Source of the DNA: G965218495 sp965218495
GTDB lineage: Bacteria; Bacteroidota; Rhodothermia; Rhodothermales; Bin80
NCBI GenBank assembly: GCA_965218495.1
Contig: OZ244626.1
Span: 4,216,001 to 4,280,000 of the forward strand
Direction: 5' to 3'
Length of the DNA stretch: 64,000 nt
In this document: positions 35,010 through 43,216 of the stretch, one piece after another
How positions within the stretch are numbered: the first letter of the stretch is position 1
Layout: every line of letters begins with the position of its first letter
The notes under the pieces: generated by a model
What the model saw: only the letters and a program-made list of their open reading frames with translations
The model's database searches: none
Told to the model about the DNA's origin: nothing
Program-made: the position numbers and the translations under genes

Positions 35010-36146
35010 GTGAACTTACCGCACACATATCACCGCCCCCTTGACCCGGCCCCTTCTACACCAGGTTTCTTAACCTGTTTGGTGTTGGCGGGACTGCTCG
35101 CCGGATGCACGCCTCGTTCCAATGACCAGCCTGAACTGGCTGTTCATCCGTCGGTGATGGTTCCGTTTGAGGACCTGTTTGCGCTTGAAGACACGCTTGT
35201 ACTGGATCCTTCCGTGATTGTGGGAAGGATTTGGTTTATGGATGCCGATACTTCAGGCAGCGTACTCATCACTGACATTGCAGCGAACTTGGTTTACTTG
35301 TTTGCACCCACGGGGCAGCATCAAGCGACCTACAGTATGAACACATGCCTCCCTGACGGTGAGCACAGTGTGTGGACATCGCGGTTTGCCGACGATGATC
35401 GTGTCATACTATCGACAATGGAAGGAGCCATGGTGGTTTTCGACAGGTCAGGGAATTGCCTGGCGGGCAGTCGAGAGCTAATCTCGTCGATCGTGGCTTT
35501 TTGCCCACATGGCGATTCCATATTCACGTTTCGGGGACCACTGGGCAGGAATCTCGCATCGACTTCCAATTTGGGTGTCTATTCAATGGATTTGGATTTG
35601 GAGCGAGAGATCCTCTTGGAAGACCCGGAATTCTATACACTCAATCTAATCTATAAGGGAATTGCGGGACGAGACATGGATTGCTTTAGTGATGGTCCCT
35701 ACTACAAGTACCATGAGGACATGGATGCCAGACCCGCACACAGACAATCCCAGGTGACCATGTCTCAGCCTGATTTCTTCGTCCAGCGAGATCGGGATAT
35801 TCCTTCCGGATTTGCCAGCCGCGAGCGGAGCGAAGCGCTGGATGCCTTTCCGTTACTGACGGGGGTGTACGCCTTGGATGATGATATTCGCATGATGTTG
35901 TTCTCCCGCATTGGCGACGAGTTTCGCCCAGAGAACGCAACAGGTAGATACGTGACTGGCATGAGCATAGTAAGCAATAGCAACAAGTTCAGGAGCAGGA
36001 GCACGGTGCCTCACAGAGCACCTGAGACTGCACGGCATGGGTACCTGTACTTCTTAGGCGATAATGTGCAGACGGACGACGGAGATATAGGCAATCCGGC
36101 GGTGATACGATACAGATTCAAGGCACCGGAGGCCGCCGATGACTAA
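35010..36146 (+). CDS. Propeller lipoprotein copy A, remainder with IS-derived start
   Basis: 378 residues if translation begins at GTG 35010, inside the right end of the IS1111-group element. The first 18 codons are element sequence; from codon 19 (GFLTCLVLAGLLAGC) it is the lipoprotein, with the lipobox Cys intact. The mature part is near-identical to copy B (36937), differing at a handful of codons. Propeller features: PFEDLFALEDTLVLDPSVIVG, VYLFAPTGQHQATY, VVFDRSGNCLAGSREL, HGYLYFLGDNVQ. Conserved Cys pairs (CLPDGE, GNCL, FCPHGD, DMDCF) may form disulfides. Whether it is expressed depends on a promoter and start within the insertion. Ligand unknown. Confidence 0.7.
   Translation: MNLPHTYHRPLDPAPSTPGFLTCLVLAGLLAGCTPRSNDQPELAVHPSVMVPFEDLFALEDTLVLDPSVIVGRIWFMDADTSGSVLITDIAANLVYLFAPTGQHQATYSMNTCLPDGEHSVWTSRFADDDRVILSTMEGAMVVFDRSGNCLAGSRELISSIVAFCPHGDSIFTFRGPLGRNLASTSNLGVYSMDLDLEREILLEDPEFYTLNLIYKGIAGRDMDCFSDGPYYKYHEDMDARPAHRQSQVTMSQPDFFVQRDRDIPSGFASRERSEALDAFPLLTGVYALDDDIRMMLFSRIGDEFRPENATGRYVTGMSIVSNSNKFRSRSTVPHRAPETARHGYLYFLGDNVQTDDGDIGNPAVIRYRFKAPEAADD
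35046..35058 (-). repeat. Right subterminal inverted repeat of IS1111-group element
   Basis: CCGGCCCCTTCTA, the exact reverse complement of 33534-33546, six bases from the right edge. Confidence 0.85.
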
Positions 36147-36369
36147 TGCGGTTCGCGCTACACTGTGGTTTGTTGTACCGTTTGGTGTTACGCTGCTCAT
36201 AACGTCGGCCTTTGTGACGGGACGCGGGGAACGCGGCGCGCTGAATTTCGAGGGTCGCGATGCGAGTCAATCCAACGCGTTGCAGCTGGTGGGACGCACC
36301 ATTTCTACAACAGAGTTGAATGAGGTCCAAAGTCGCGCTTCTATCGTCGACCACGGCGTAACGGCTTGA
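36139..36369 (+). CDS. Small hydrophobic-leader peptide overlapping propeller gene, copy A
   Basis: 76 codons. ATG 36139 overlaps the last 8 bp of the propeller gene (ATGACTAA), which suggests translational coupling. An N-terminal hydrophobic segment (LWFVVPFGVTLLITSAFV, residues 9-26) looks like a signal sequence or anchor. A short polar tail follows: GRGERGALNFEGRD, then SNALQLVG, TISTTELN. The last ~16 codons run into an IS66 remnant. In copy C the frame stops right after TTELN, so the native peptide is about 60 residues. No family recognised. Confidence 0.6.
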   Translation: MTNAVRATLWFVVPFGVTLLITSAFVTGRGERGALNFEGRDASQSNALQLVGRTISTTELNEVQSRASIVDHGVTA

Positions 36370-36793
36370 TCTGCTCCAGAACCTGGGTGGCCCGAGGGCC
36401 CTCGCTTGCGAGTGCCTTGGGGCAATAGCGGCGTGCATGCGCCCGGCGCGCGTAGGTCGTGATCCTATCCACAGCGTCAAAGCCATCGTACACCGCATAG
36501 CCGTCACTCCGCAAAACTCCGATATAGGCGCCCACAAAGGCCACCGGTCCCTCCTGCGCGCGTCCCTGACAATACTCCATCACCAGCAGACTCTTCTGCG
36601 GCGCATGATAGACCCAGTAGTAGCCTCGATGGGTCTGGCGCTCCTGCGCCGCCTGGTATCCTTGCACCGAGATCGTCGTCTCATCCACTTGAAGATATCC
36701 GCTCCTCTGGAGTGCCTCCTGTTTGAGTGCGTCATTCAACGGCGCCGAAAGCTACGCCGACTGTGCGATCCAATCACCCAAGGTCGATGCCGG
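36341..36793 (-). pseudogene. IS66-family transposase fragment, copy A
   Basis: Minus-strand sequence encodes the IS66 catalytic core start: TLGDWIAQSA, ALKQEALQRSGYLQVDETTISVQ, THRGYYWVYHAP, LRSDGYAVYDGFD and HARRYCPKAL. An in-frame stop replaces Trp after QSA (the other copy has Trp), and both gene ends are missing. The same fragment follows each member of the propeller array. Confidence 0.8.
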
Positions 36794-36794
36794 C

Positions 36795-36813
36795 AACTTC
36801 AGGCCCGGAAGTT
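36795..36813. promoter_or_regulatory. Palindromic element, array copy B
   Basis: Perfect arms AACTTC/GAAGTT around AGGCCCG, followed by ACGTTTGATAATTG, 124 bp upstream of ATG 36937. Relative to the element at 29944 (AACTCC/GGAGTT), both arms changed in a compensating way. Confidence 0.55.
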
Positions 36814-36936
36814 ACGTTTGATAATTGTACCCATTAGCTGGATGTCCATAGATCCGCAGGATCGGCCCTCCTAACACCGGTTTTGACTGACGACGCTTGT
36901 AGCGCACCAGCCGTTTCTTGGAAATCCCATGAAGTT

Positions 36937-38118
36937 ATGTGCGTTGAGCCTTCCCGAGATTGCATCCAAAAGCCTCGCATAGTGTCGAAACCATTCCGAG
37001 CAGTTGCAGCGGGGCTTCAGCACGCAGGGCCAACAGGTTTCTTAACCTGTTTGGTGTTGGCGGGACTGCTCGCCGGATGCACGCCTCGTTCCAATGACCA
37101 GCCTGAACTGGCTGTTCATCCGTCGGTGATGGTTCCGTTTGAGGACCTGTTTGCGCTTGAAGACACGCTTGTACTGGATCCTTCCGTGATTGTGGGAAGG
37201 ATTTGGTTTATGGATGCCGATACTTCAGGCAGCGTACTCATCACTGACATTGCAGCGAACTTGGTTTACTTGTTTGCACCCACGGGGCAGCATCAAGCGA
37301 CCTACAGTATGGACACATGCCTCCCTGACGGTGAGCACAGTGTGTGGACATCGCGGTTTGCCGACAATGATCGTGTCATACTATCGACAATGGAAGGAGC
37401 CATGGTGGTTTTCGACAGGTCAGGGAATTGCCTGGCGGGCAGTCGAGAGCTAATCTCGTCGATCGTGGCTTTTTGCCCACATGGCGATTCCATATTCGCG
37501 TTTCGGGGACCACTGGGCAGGAATCTCGCATCGACTTCCATTATGGGTGTCTATTCAATGGATTTGGATTTGGAGCGAGAGATCCTCTTGGAAGACCCGG
37601 AATTCTATACACTCAATCTAATCTATAAGGGAATTGCGGGACGAGACATGGATTGCTTTAGTGATGGTCCCTACTACAAGTACCATGAGGACATGGATGC
37701 CAGACCCGCACACAGACAATCCCAGGTGACCATGTCTCAGCCTGATTTCTTCGTCAGGCGAGATCGGGATATTCCTTCCGGATTTGCCAGCCGCGAGCGG
37801 AGCGAAGCGCTGGATGCCTTTCCGTTACTGACGGGGGTGTACGCCTTGGATGATGATATTCGCATGATGTTGTTCTCCCGCATTGGCGACGAGTTTCGCC
37901 CAGAGAACGCAACAGGTAGATACGTGACTGGCATGAGCATAGTAAGCAATAGCAACAAGTTCAGGAGCAGGAGCACGGTGCCTCACAGAGCACCTGAGAC
38001 TGCACGGCATGGGTACCTGTACTTCTTAGGCGATAATGTGCAGACGGACGACGGAGATATAGGCAATCCGGCGGTGATACGATACAGATTCAAGGCACCG
38101 GAGGCCGCCGATGACTAA
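36937..38118 (+). CDS. 6-bladed beta-propeller-like lipoprotein, array copy B (intact)
   Basis: 393 residues from ATG 36937, the start that aligns with ATG 38991 of copy C and gives the same length. An unusually long N-region (about 33 residues) precedes the hydrophobic core and lipobox LAGLLAGC. The mature protein has the DTLVLDPSVIVG segment, blade motifs VLITDIAANLVYLFAPTG and MVVFDRSGNCL, and seven or so Cys in conserved positions. It is near-identical to copy A (35010-36146) and clearly diverged from copy C. The gene overlaps a small peptide gene by 8 bp. Function unknown; its surface or periplasmic location is inferred from the lipobox. Confidence 0.82.
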   Translation: MCVEPSRDCIQKPRIVSKPFRAVAAGLQHAGPTGFLTCLVLAGLLAGCTPRSNDQPELAVHPSVMVPFEDLFALEDTLVLDPSVIVGRIWFMDADTSGSVLITDIAANLVYLFAPTGQHQATYSMDTCLPDGEHSVWTSRFADNDRVILSTMEGAMVVFDRSGNCLAGSRELISSIVAFCPHGDSIFAFRGPLGRNLASTSIMGVYSMDLDLEREILLEDPEFYTLNLIYKGIAGRDMDCFSDGPYYKYHEDMDARPAHRQSQVTMSQPDFFVRRDRDIPSGFASRERSEALDAFPLLTGVYALDDDIRMMLFSRIGDEFRPENATGRYVTGMSIVSNSNKFRSRSTVPHRAPETARHGYLYFLGDNVQTDDGDIGNPAVIRYRFKAPEAADD

Positions 38119-38341
38119 TGCGGTTCGCGCTACACTGTGGTTTGTTGTACCGTTTGGTGTTACGCTGCTCATAACGTCGGCCTTTGTGACGGGACGCGGG
38201 GAACGCGGCGCGCTGAATTTCGAGGGTCGCGATGCGAGTCAATCCAACGCGTTGCAGCTGGTGGGACGCACCATTTCTACAACAGAGTTGAATGAGGTCC
38301 AAAGTCGCGCTTCTATCGTCGACCACGGCGTAACGGCTTGA
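38111..38341 (+). CDS. Small hydrophobic-leader peptide, copy B
   Basis: Identical in translation to the copy A peptide (76 codons), with the same ATGACTAA overlap with the propeller gene and the same run-on into IS66 sequence at the C-terminus. The identity reflects recent segmental duplication. Confidence 0.6.
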   Translation: MTNAVRATLWFVVPFGVTLLITSAFVTGRGERGALNFEGRDASQSNALQLVGRTISTTELNEVQSRASIVDHGVTA

Positions 38342-38765
38342 TCTGCTCCAGAACCTGGGTGGCCCGAGGGCCCTCGCTTGCGAGTGCCTTGGGGCAATAG
38401 CGGCGTGCATGCGCACAGCACGCGTAGGTCGTGATCGCATCCACAGCATCAAAGCCATCGTGCACCGCATAGCCATCACTGCGCAAAGCTCCGATATAGG
38501 CGCCCACAAAGGCCACCGATCCCTCCTGCGCGGGTCCCTGACAAGACTCTATCACCAACTGACCCTCCTGCGGCGCATGGTAGAGACCCAGTAGTAGCCT
38601 CGATGGGTCTTGTCCTCCTTTTTCTGTGCGTCCTGTACCGAGATCGTCGTCTCATCCACTTGAAGATATCCGCTCCTCTGGAGTGCCTCGTGTTTGAGTG
38701 CGTCATTCAACGGCGCCAAAAGCCACGCCGACTGTGCGATCCAATCACCCAAGGTCGATGCCGGT
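38313..38765 (-). pseudogene. IS66-family transposase fragment, copy B
   Basis: The same part of the IS66 transposase as in copy A: LGDWIAQSAWLLAPLNDALKHEALQRSGYLQVDETTISV, then frameshifts around the GYYWV block, then YIGALRSDGYAVHDGFDAVDAITTYA. It is more diverged from copy A than the adjoining propeller genes are, chiefly beyond the HARRYCPKAL block. Confidence 0.8.
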
Positions 38766-38848
38766 AGCGTGTCTGCTAGCGTTATAAGGTACAGTTGAGC
38801 GTCCGGGGTTGGGGCAGTAGCGCGCAGGAAACCCCGCCGGTAGTCGGC

Positions 38849-38867
38849 AACCTCAGGCCCGGGAGTT
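38849..38867. promoter_or_regulatory. Palindromic element, array copy C
   Basis: AACCTC-AGGCCCG-GGAGTT followed by CCGTTTGATTATTG, 124 bp upstream of ATG 38991. It has the same imperfect arms as copy A. Confidence 0.5.
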
Positions 38868-38990
38868 CCGTTTGATTATTGCAGCCACTAGCTGGATGTC
38901 CATAGATCCGCAGGATCGGCCCTCCTAACACCGGCTTTGACTGACGACGCTTGTAGCGCACCAGCCGTTGCTTGGAATTCCCATTGAGTC

Positions 38991-40172
38991 ATGCGCGTAG
39001 AACATTCACGAGATTGCATCCATAAGCCTCGCATAGTTTCGGAACCATTCCGAACAGTTGCTGCGGGGCTTCAGCGCGCAGGGCAGGCGGGCTTCTTGGC
39101 CTGTCTGCTGCTACCGGGACTACTAACCGGATGCACGCCCAGTGCCCATGACCAAGCTGAGTTGACTGTTCATCCGTCGGTGATGGTTCCGTTTGAGGAG
39201 CTGTTTGCGCTCGAAGACACGCTCGTGCTGGATCCTTCCGTGATTGTGGGTCACATTTGGTTTATGGATACCGATCCTTCATGTAGCATGCTCATCACTG
39301 ACGCTGTAGCGAACGAGGTCTTCTTGTTTACGCCTACGGGGAAGCATCAAGCGACTTACAGTGTGGACACCTGCCTCCCTGACGGTAAACACGATCTGTG
39401 GACGTCGCGGTTTGCCGACGGTGATCGCGTCATAGTGTCGACAGGAGCAAGGGGCATGGTGGTTTTCGACAGATCAGGGAATTGCTTGGCGGCAAGTCGG
39501 AGACTAATCTCACCACTTCAGTCTTTTTGCTCACGTGGCGATTCCATTTTCGTGTTTCGGGGACCACAGGGCATGAAACTCGAATCTACGTCCGTAGTGG
39601 GTGTCTTTTCAATGGATTTGGAATTGGAGCGAGAGATACTCTTGGAAGACCCGGAATTCTACAGGCTCAATCTAAGCTACACGGGATTGCGCGGACGAAA
39701 CATGGATTGCTTTAGTGATGGGATCTACTACAAGTACCATGAAGACATGGATGCCAGACCCGCACACAGACGTTCCCAGGTGGCCATGTCTCGGCCTGAA
39801 TTCTTTATCCAGCGAGATCAGGATATTCCTTCCGGGATTGCCAGTCGCGAACGTAATGAAGCGATGGACGCCTTTCCTCTGCTGAATGGGGTGTACGCAT
39901 TGGATGATGATATTCGCATGATGGTGTTCTCCCGCATTGGCGACGAGTTTCGTCCAGAGTACGCAACAAGGAGATACGTGACTGGCATAAGCATAGTAAG
40001 CAACAGCAATAAGTTCAGGAGCGTGAGCACGGTGCCTTATGAGACACCTGCGACTGCACGGCATGGGTACCTGTACTTCTCGGGCGATATTGTGCGGACA
40101 GATGACGGAGATGTAGGCAATCCAACGGTGATACGTTACAGATTCAAGGCACCGGAGGCCACCGATGAATAA
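38991..40172 (+). CDS. 6-bladed beta-propeller-like lipoprotein, array copy C
   Basis: 393 residues; lipobox LPGLLTGC. It aligns with copy B end to end without gaps but with many substitutions (MRVEHSRDCIHKPRIVSE; PFEELFALEDTLVLDPSVIVGHIWFMDTD), so it split off earlier than the A/B pair. Conserved Cys and the PDGK, VVFDRSGNCLA and DMDARPAHRRSQVAMS blocks are retained. The stop overlaps the start of the small peptide gene (ATGAATAA). The preceding 180 bp, including the palindromic element, are shared with A and B. Ligand unknown. Confidence 0.82.
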   Translation: MRVEHSRDCIHKPRIVSEPFRTVAAGLQRAGQAGFLACLLLPGLLTGCTPSAHDQAELTVHPSVMVPFEELFALEDTLVLDPSVIVGHIWFMDTDPSCSMLITDAVANEVFLFTPTGKHQATYSVDTCLPDGKHDLWTSRFADGDRVIVSTGARGMVVFDRSGNCLAASRRLISPLQSFCSRGDSIFVFRGPQGMKLESTSVVGVFSMDLELEREILLEDPEFYRLNLSYTGLRGRNMDCFSDGIYYKYHEDMDARPAHRRSQVAMSRPEFFIQRDQDIPSGIASRERNEAMDAFPLLNGVYALDDDIRMMVFSRIGDEFRPEYATRRYVTGISIVSNSNKFRSVSTVPYETPATARHGYLYFSGDIVRTDDGDVGNPTVIRYRFKAPEATDE

Positions 40173-40350
40173 TGTAGTCCGCGGTACAATATGGTTAGTT
40201 GTACCGTTTGGTGTATCACTGCTCATAGCGACCGCCTCTGTGGCGGGGCGCGGAGAACGCGGCGCTCCAGAATTCGAGGGTCGCGATGCGAGTCTGTCCA
40301 ACGCGTTGCAGCTGGTGGGAAGCACCATCTCTACGACAGAGTTGAATTAG
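40165..40350 (+). CDS. Small hydrophobic-leader peptide, copy C
   Basis: 61 residues: MNNVVRGTIWLVVPFGVSLLIATASVAG forms the hydrophobic leader, then GRGERGAPEFEGRDASLSNALQLVGSTISTTELN. It overlaps the propeller gene by 8 bp. Substitutions relative to A and B (V/I/L swaps in the leader, few in the tail) preserve the pattern, which argues that it is a real gene. The stop after TTELN precedes the IS66 remnant and probably marks the native end. Confidence 0.62.
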   Translation: MNNVVRGTIWLVVPFGVSLLIATASVAGRGERGAPEFEGRDASLSNALQLVGSTISTTELN

Positions 40351-40712
40351 ATCCAAAGTCGTGCATCTAATGTGGAGCACGGCGTAACGGCTTGATCTGC
40401 TCCAGTAGCTGGGTGAACTGAGGGCCCTCGCTTGCGGAGTTGCTTGGGACGATAGCGTCGTGCATGCGCACAACACGCGTAGGTCGTGATCGCATCCATA
40501 GCAACAAAGCCATCGTGCACCGCATAGCCATCACTCCGCAAAGCTCCGATAAAGGCGCCCACAAACGCCACCGGTCCCTCCTGCGCGCGTCCCTGACAAT
40601 ACTCTATCACCAACTGACCCTCCTGCAGCGCCGGATAGAGACCCAGCAATAGCCTCGATGCGCCTTGCCCTCATTCTTCTGAGCGTCGACCACCCAGATC
40701 ATCGTCTCGTTG
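40347..40712 (-). pseudogene. IS66-family transposase fragment, copy C
   Basis: The third copy of the same IS66 piece (YCQGRAQEGPVAFVGAFIGALRSDGYAVHDGF, ITTYACCAHARRYRP). It is shorter: similarity fades near 40712, in the region corresponding to the VDETTISV block. Confidence 0.72.
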
Positions 40713-41092
40713 TCCAACGTCAACTACAATGGGGTTCGGCGACAACTAAGAGCACCGTATTGTGACGATTCTCGTAGATGAGCGGGTTGATGCTCCAATC
40801 AGTTTGTAGCAATATCGTTACTGATCAATAATTCCAGTTTCTGCTCGACTTAGTCATATAGCACGACATGCCGGACGCGGCGGCCGGGGCCAAGGCAACC
40901 GTGAGCGAGACGATGGCACTCAAGTACGCTCGGCTTGGGCAGACTGCCGAGCGAGGCGAAATAGCCGCATTCCTAGCGCACGTGCTAGGATCCTTATGCA
41001 GATGTATGGGGAGAGTTAGGAGCCGCTGTCTGGCAGCAGGCGAGAGACCGACCAGTCCGCCGCTCCCTTGCCCTAATCCCCGCGTAAACCAT
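40713..41092. other. Intergenic, nothing recognised
   Basis: About 380 bp between the IS66 remnant and an IS110 pseudogene. No gene recognised; probably decayed mobile DNA. Confidence 0.4.
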
Positions 41093-42063
41093 GCACGAGT
41101 CTCTCCAAACCTATGCCGGCTCCGACATTTCCCATATAAAAGTCGTCGTCGTTCGTCGCAACGCCCACGGCAAGATCGCGCACCGCACATTCGACAGTAC
41201 AGACACCGGTAGCTGATCCAATGGCTGGGCACCGGCCTCGTGCGCGTCGTACTTAAAGCCTCCAGAGGCTAAAGCCTCGATCTGGCCCTGCAGAGCAGTA
41301 CCGAACACGTCGACGTGATGGAGGCCAACCCGCGCGCGCTCATAGCACTGTGGGCGCTCCACGATGGAGCGCTCCAACACCGGCAAGGTGGACGTCACCA
41401 TCATTTGCGGCTATGCTTTTCGCATGGACTTTGGGCCGTGGCAGCTCCCGCATTGTGTGAACTGCGCCAAATGGCGCGCATGATCCACAACTATGCCACC
41501 AAGAGGACCGCTGCCAAGAATCGGCTGGATGCAGCCAAGGCACCGAATACCATAGGTCGCGTAACCATCAATGATCTGAAAATGCATCTGCGGCACCTCG
41601 ATCTGCGAATCTCCGAACAGGAGGAGCAAGCCATGCGACTGACCCAGGCCACAGCACCGCTGCTATTACTCGCACGCGAATGCTCAGCATACCGGGCATT
41701 GCCATGCGCAGCGCCATTCAGTTGATGGCCGAATAGCTTGTGCTGCCAGACGGACGCTCATTGCGGGAATGGGTGGCCTGCGCAGGGCTGGATGTGCGCA
41801 CGTACCCATCAGGCAGCCGGTGTGAATCGGCCCGGGCGCATCTCTCGCGCCAGCAACGCACGCCTAAGACGAGCCCTGTACACGCCGGCCCACGTGGCTG
41901 TGCACGGCGATTCGAATTTACGCGCATCCCGCGAAGAACTGATTGTTAAGACCAAGAAACCGATGGCGGTGATCATGGCAGTCAAGCGAACACTGCTACA
42001 ACCCATCTATGGCATGCTGAATTACGGTACGGCCTTCGACGGGATAAGACTCTACCCGACTGC
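41093..42063 (+). pseudogene. IS110-family transposase pseudogene
   Basis: Several frames carry IS110 pieces in order. Near 41100 is YAGSDISHIKVVVVRRNAHGKIAHRTF (N-terminal DEDD start). Around 41700-41830 are degraded central segments. At 41870-42050 are RALYTPAHVAVHGDSNLRASREELIVKTKKPMAVIMAVKRTLLQPIYGMLNYG (the C-terminal helix typical of the family). Stops and frameshifts break the gene. It belongs to the IS110 branch rather than being a copy of the intact element at 33.5 kb. Confidence 0.75.
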
Positions 42064-42160
42064 CGTTCCTACCCCTTGACTGAGGAGAAAGTGATGACCT
42101 CCTTGGAGTTGCATGCAAACCGGACATCCTCGGCTACACTGGCGGTAAGCCAGGCGTGTC

Positions 42161-43216
42161 CTACTGCTGGCGGTAACGATACCGAATGATGACGGGGTTG
42201 TCCACCGTGCCGTCGGGCCGCTCTTCATGCTCGCCCATGGCATAGACTAAGCCGTCCTTTGCGGCCGTAAGGTGGATATCAGCAAACGTGCTGACGGCCG
42301 ATTCGGGGCGGGTATGATCTACGATTAGAAGGCCGAGGCCCCTCTGATGATTCTTGAACCGTGTATTCCAGGTTCCCATGTATGCCACGATATGGGCTGA
42401 ATCGTACAACTCATATATACCAAACGTAATGGTGGATCCCATGATCTCCCCTAACCGCTTCAAACGCTCCGTATCCAGGCTCAAGTCTTTGTCCCGATCC
42501 TTATAAAACACCGGTACATTGTGTGGTTCGTCCTGTGACTGCGCGGACACAGCGTCGGGGCTCTCAGGATGTATGTATCGAGGGCCAGTCTCAAAGCAAC
42601 CAATGCTGCGCCCCGGCGATGGCAGCGCCTGGGTGGACAGCAGCGGAAATCTGGGATCCCGAAGTGGCACTTCACGCGCAAGTTCCAAGTCTGGAGTGAG
42701 GACCAACAGACTGGGATTCTGCCGTGTGAATGAGCGGAACACAAAGAGCGAATCTTCGATCCCGCAAAACCCGGTTGTCGAGACTAGCTCAGAACGGCGC
42801 TTGCCAAAAATGCATTTACCTGTGGAGTCAAAAACGAGATAGGTGCCGCTGCTGCCGCTGGCGACAATTCGGTCATTGCCGACGAATCGTGCACTCTTTG
42901 GCGCGCCCGACTCCGGAAAGCAGTCCTCAGTGTTGAGCTCTGCGACATGAGATCCTGTGGCCGTGAACAGGTGAATGGCCTGGGCCACGTTGTCAACCAA
43001 GACCAATGCACCGGTATCGCTGATATCCAACGACTGGACCTGACCGATCAAGACCTCAGGGTCCAGCGTCAGCGTGTCTTCAACGGAGAAGACCTCATCA
43101 AAGGGCACAAACGGCGCAACATGGGTGGGAGCTTGCTGCCCGAAACTGGGGAAACTCGTTGCCGCAATCGCAACGGATACCACCGCCAGCTGTGCTAGGC
43201 CTCGATTCATACGCAT
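42161..43216 (-). CDS. Secreted propeller protein, diverged paralogue of the tandem array
   Basis: About 351 residues from ATG 43216 (ATG 43231 and 43210 are alternatives). It has a conventional signal peptide (LAQLAVVSVAIAATSFPSFGQ) instead of a lipobox. The body aligns with copies A-C: PFDEVFSVEDTLTLDPEVLIGQVQSLD, VLVDNVAQAIHLFTATGSHVAEL, the Cys positions CFPESG and GKCI, LVFDSTGKC, and the C-terminal NPVIIRYRYR block (NPAVIRYRFK in A/B). It is therefore a soluble or otherwise anchored version, on the opposite strand. No accompanying small peptide gene is visible downstream. Function unknown. Confidence 0.8.
   Translation of the reverse strand: MRMNRGLAQLAVVSVAIAATSFPSFGQQAPTHVAPFVPFDEVFSVEDTLTLDPEVLIGQVQSLDISDTGALVLVDNVAQAIHLFTATGSHVAELNTEDCFPESGAPKSARFVGNDRIVASGSSGTYLVFDSTGKCIFGKRRSELVSTTGFCGIEDSLFVFRSFTRQNPSLLVLTPDLELAREVPLRDPRFPLLSTQALPSPGRSIGCFETGPRYIHPESPDAVSAQSQDEPHNVPVFYKDRDKDLSLDTERLKRLGEIMGSTITFGIYELYDSAHIVAYMGTWNTRFKNHQRGLGLLIVDHTRPESAVSTFADIHLTAAKDGLVYAMGEHEERPDGTVDNPVIIRYRYRQQ

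Larger units (their letters stand above)
33528..35064 (+). mobile_element. Complete IS1111-group (IS110 family) insertion sequence
   Basis: Comparison with the uninterrupted copy B places the element at 1537 bp; its limits are uncertain by three bases because CAG occurs at both junctions. Subterminal inverted repeats TAGAAGGGGCCGG lie at 33534-33546 and, inverted, 35046-35058, each six bases from the tip. That is the hallmark of the IS1111 group. There is no target duplication beyond the ambiguous CAG. The short left non-coding end (95 bp) and long right non-coding end (299 bp) also fit the IS1111 layout. Confidence 0.9.
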
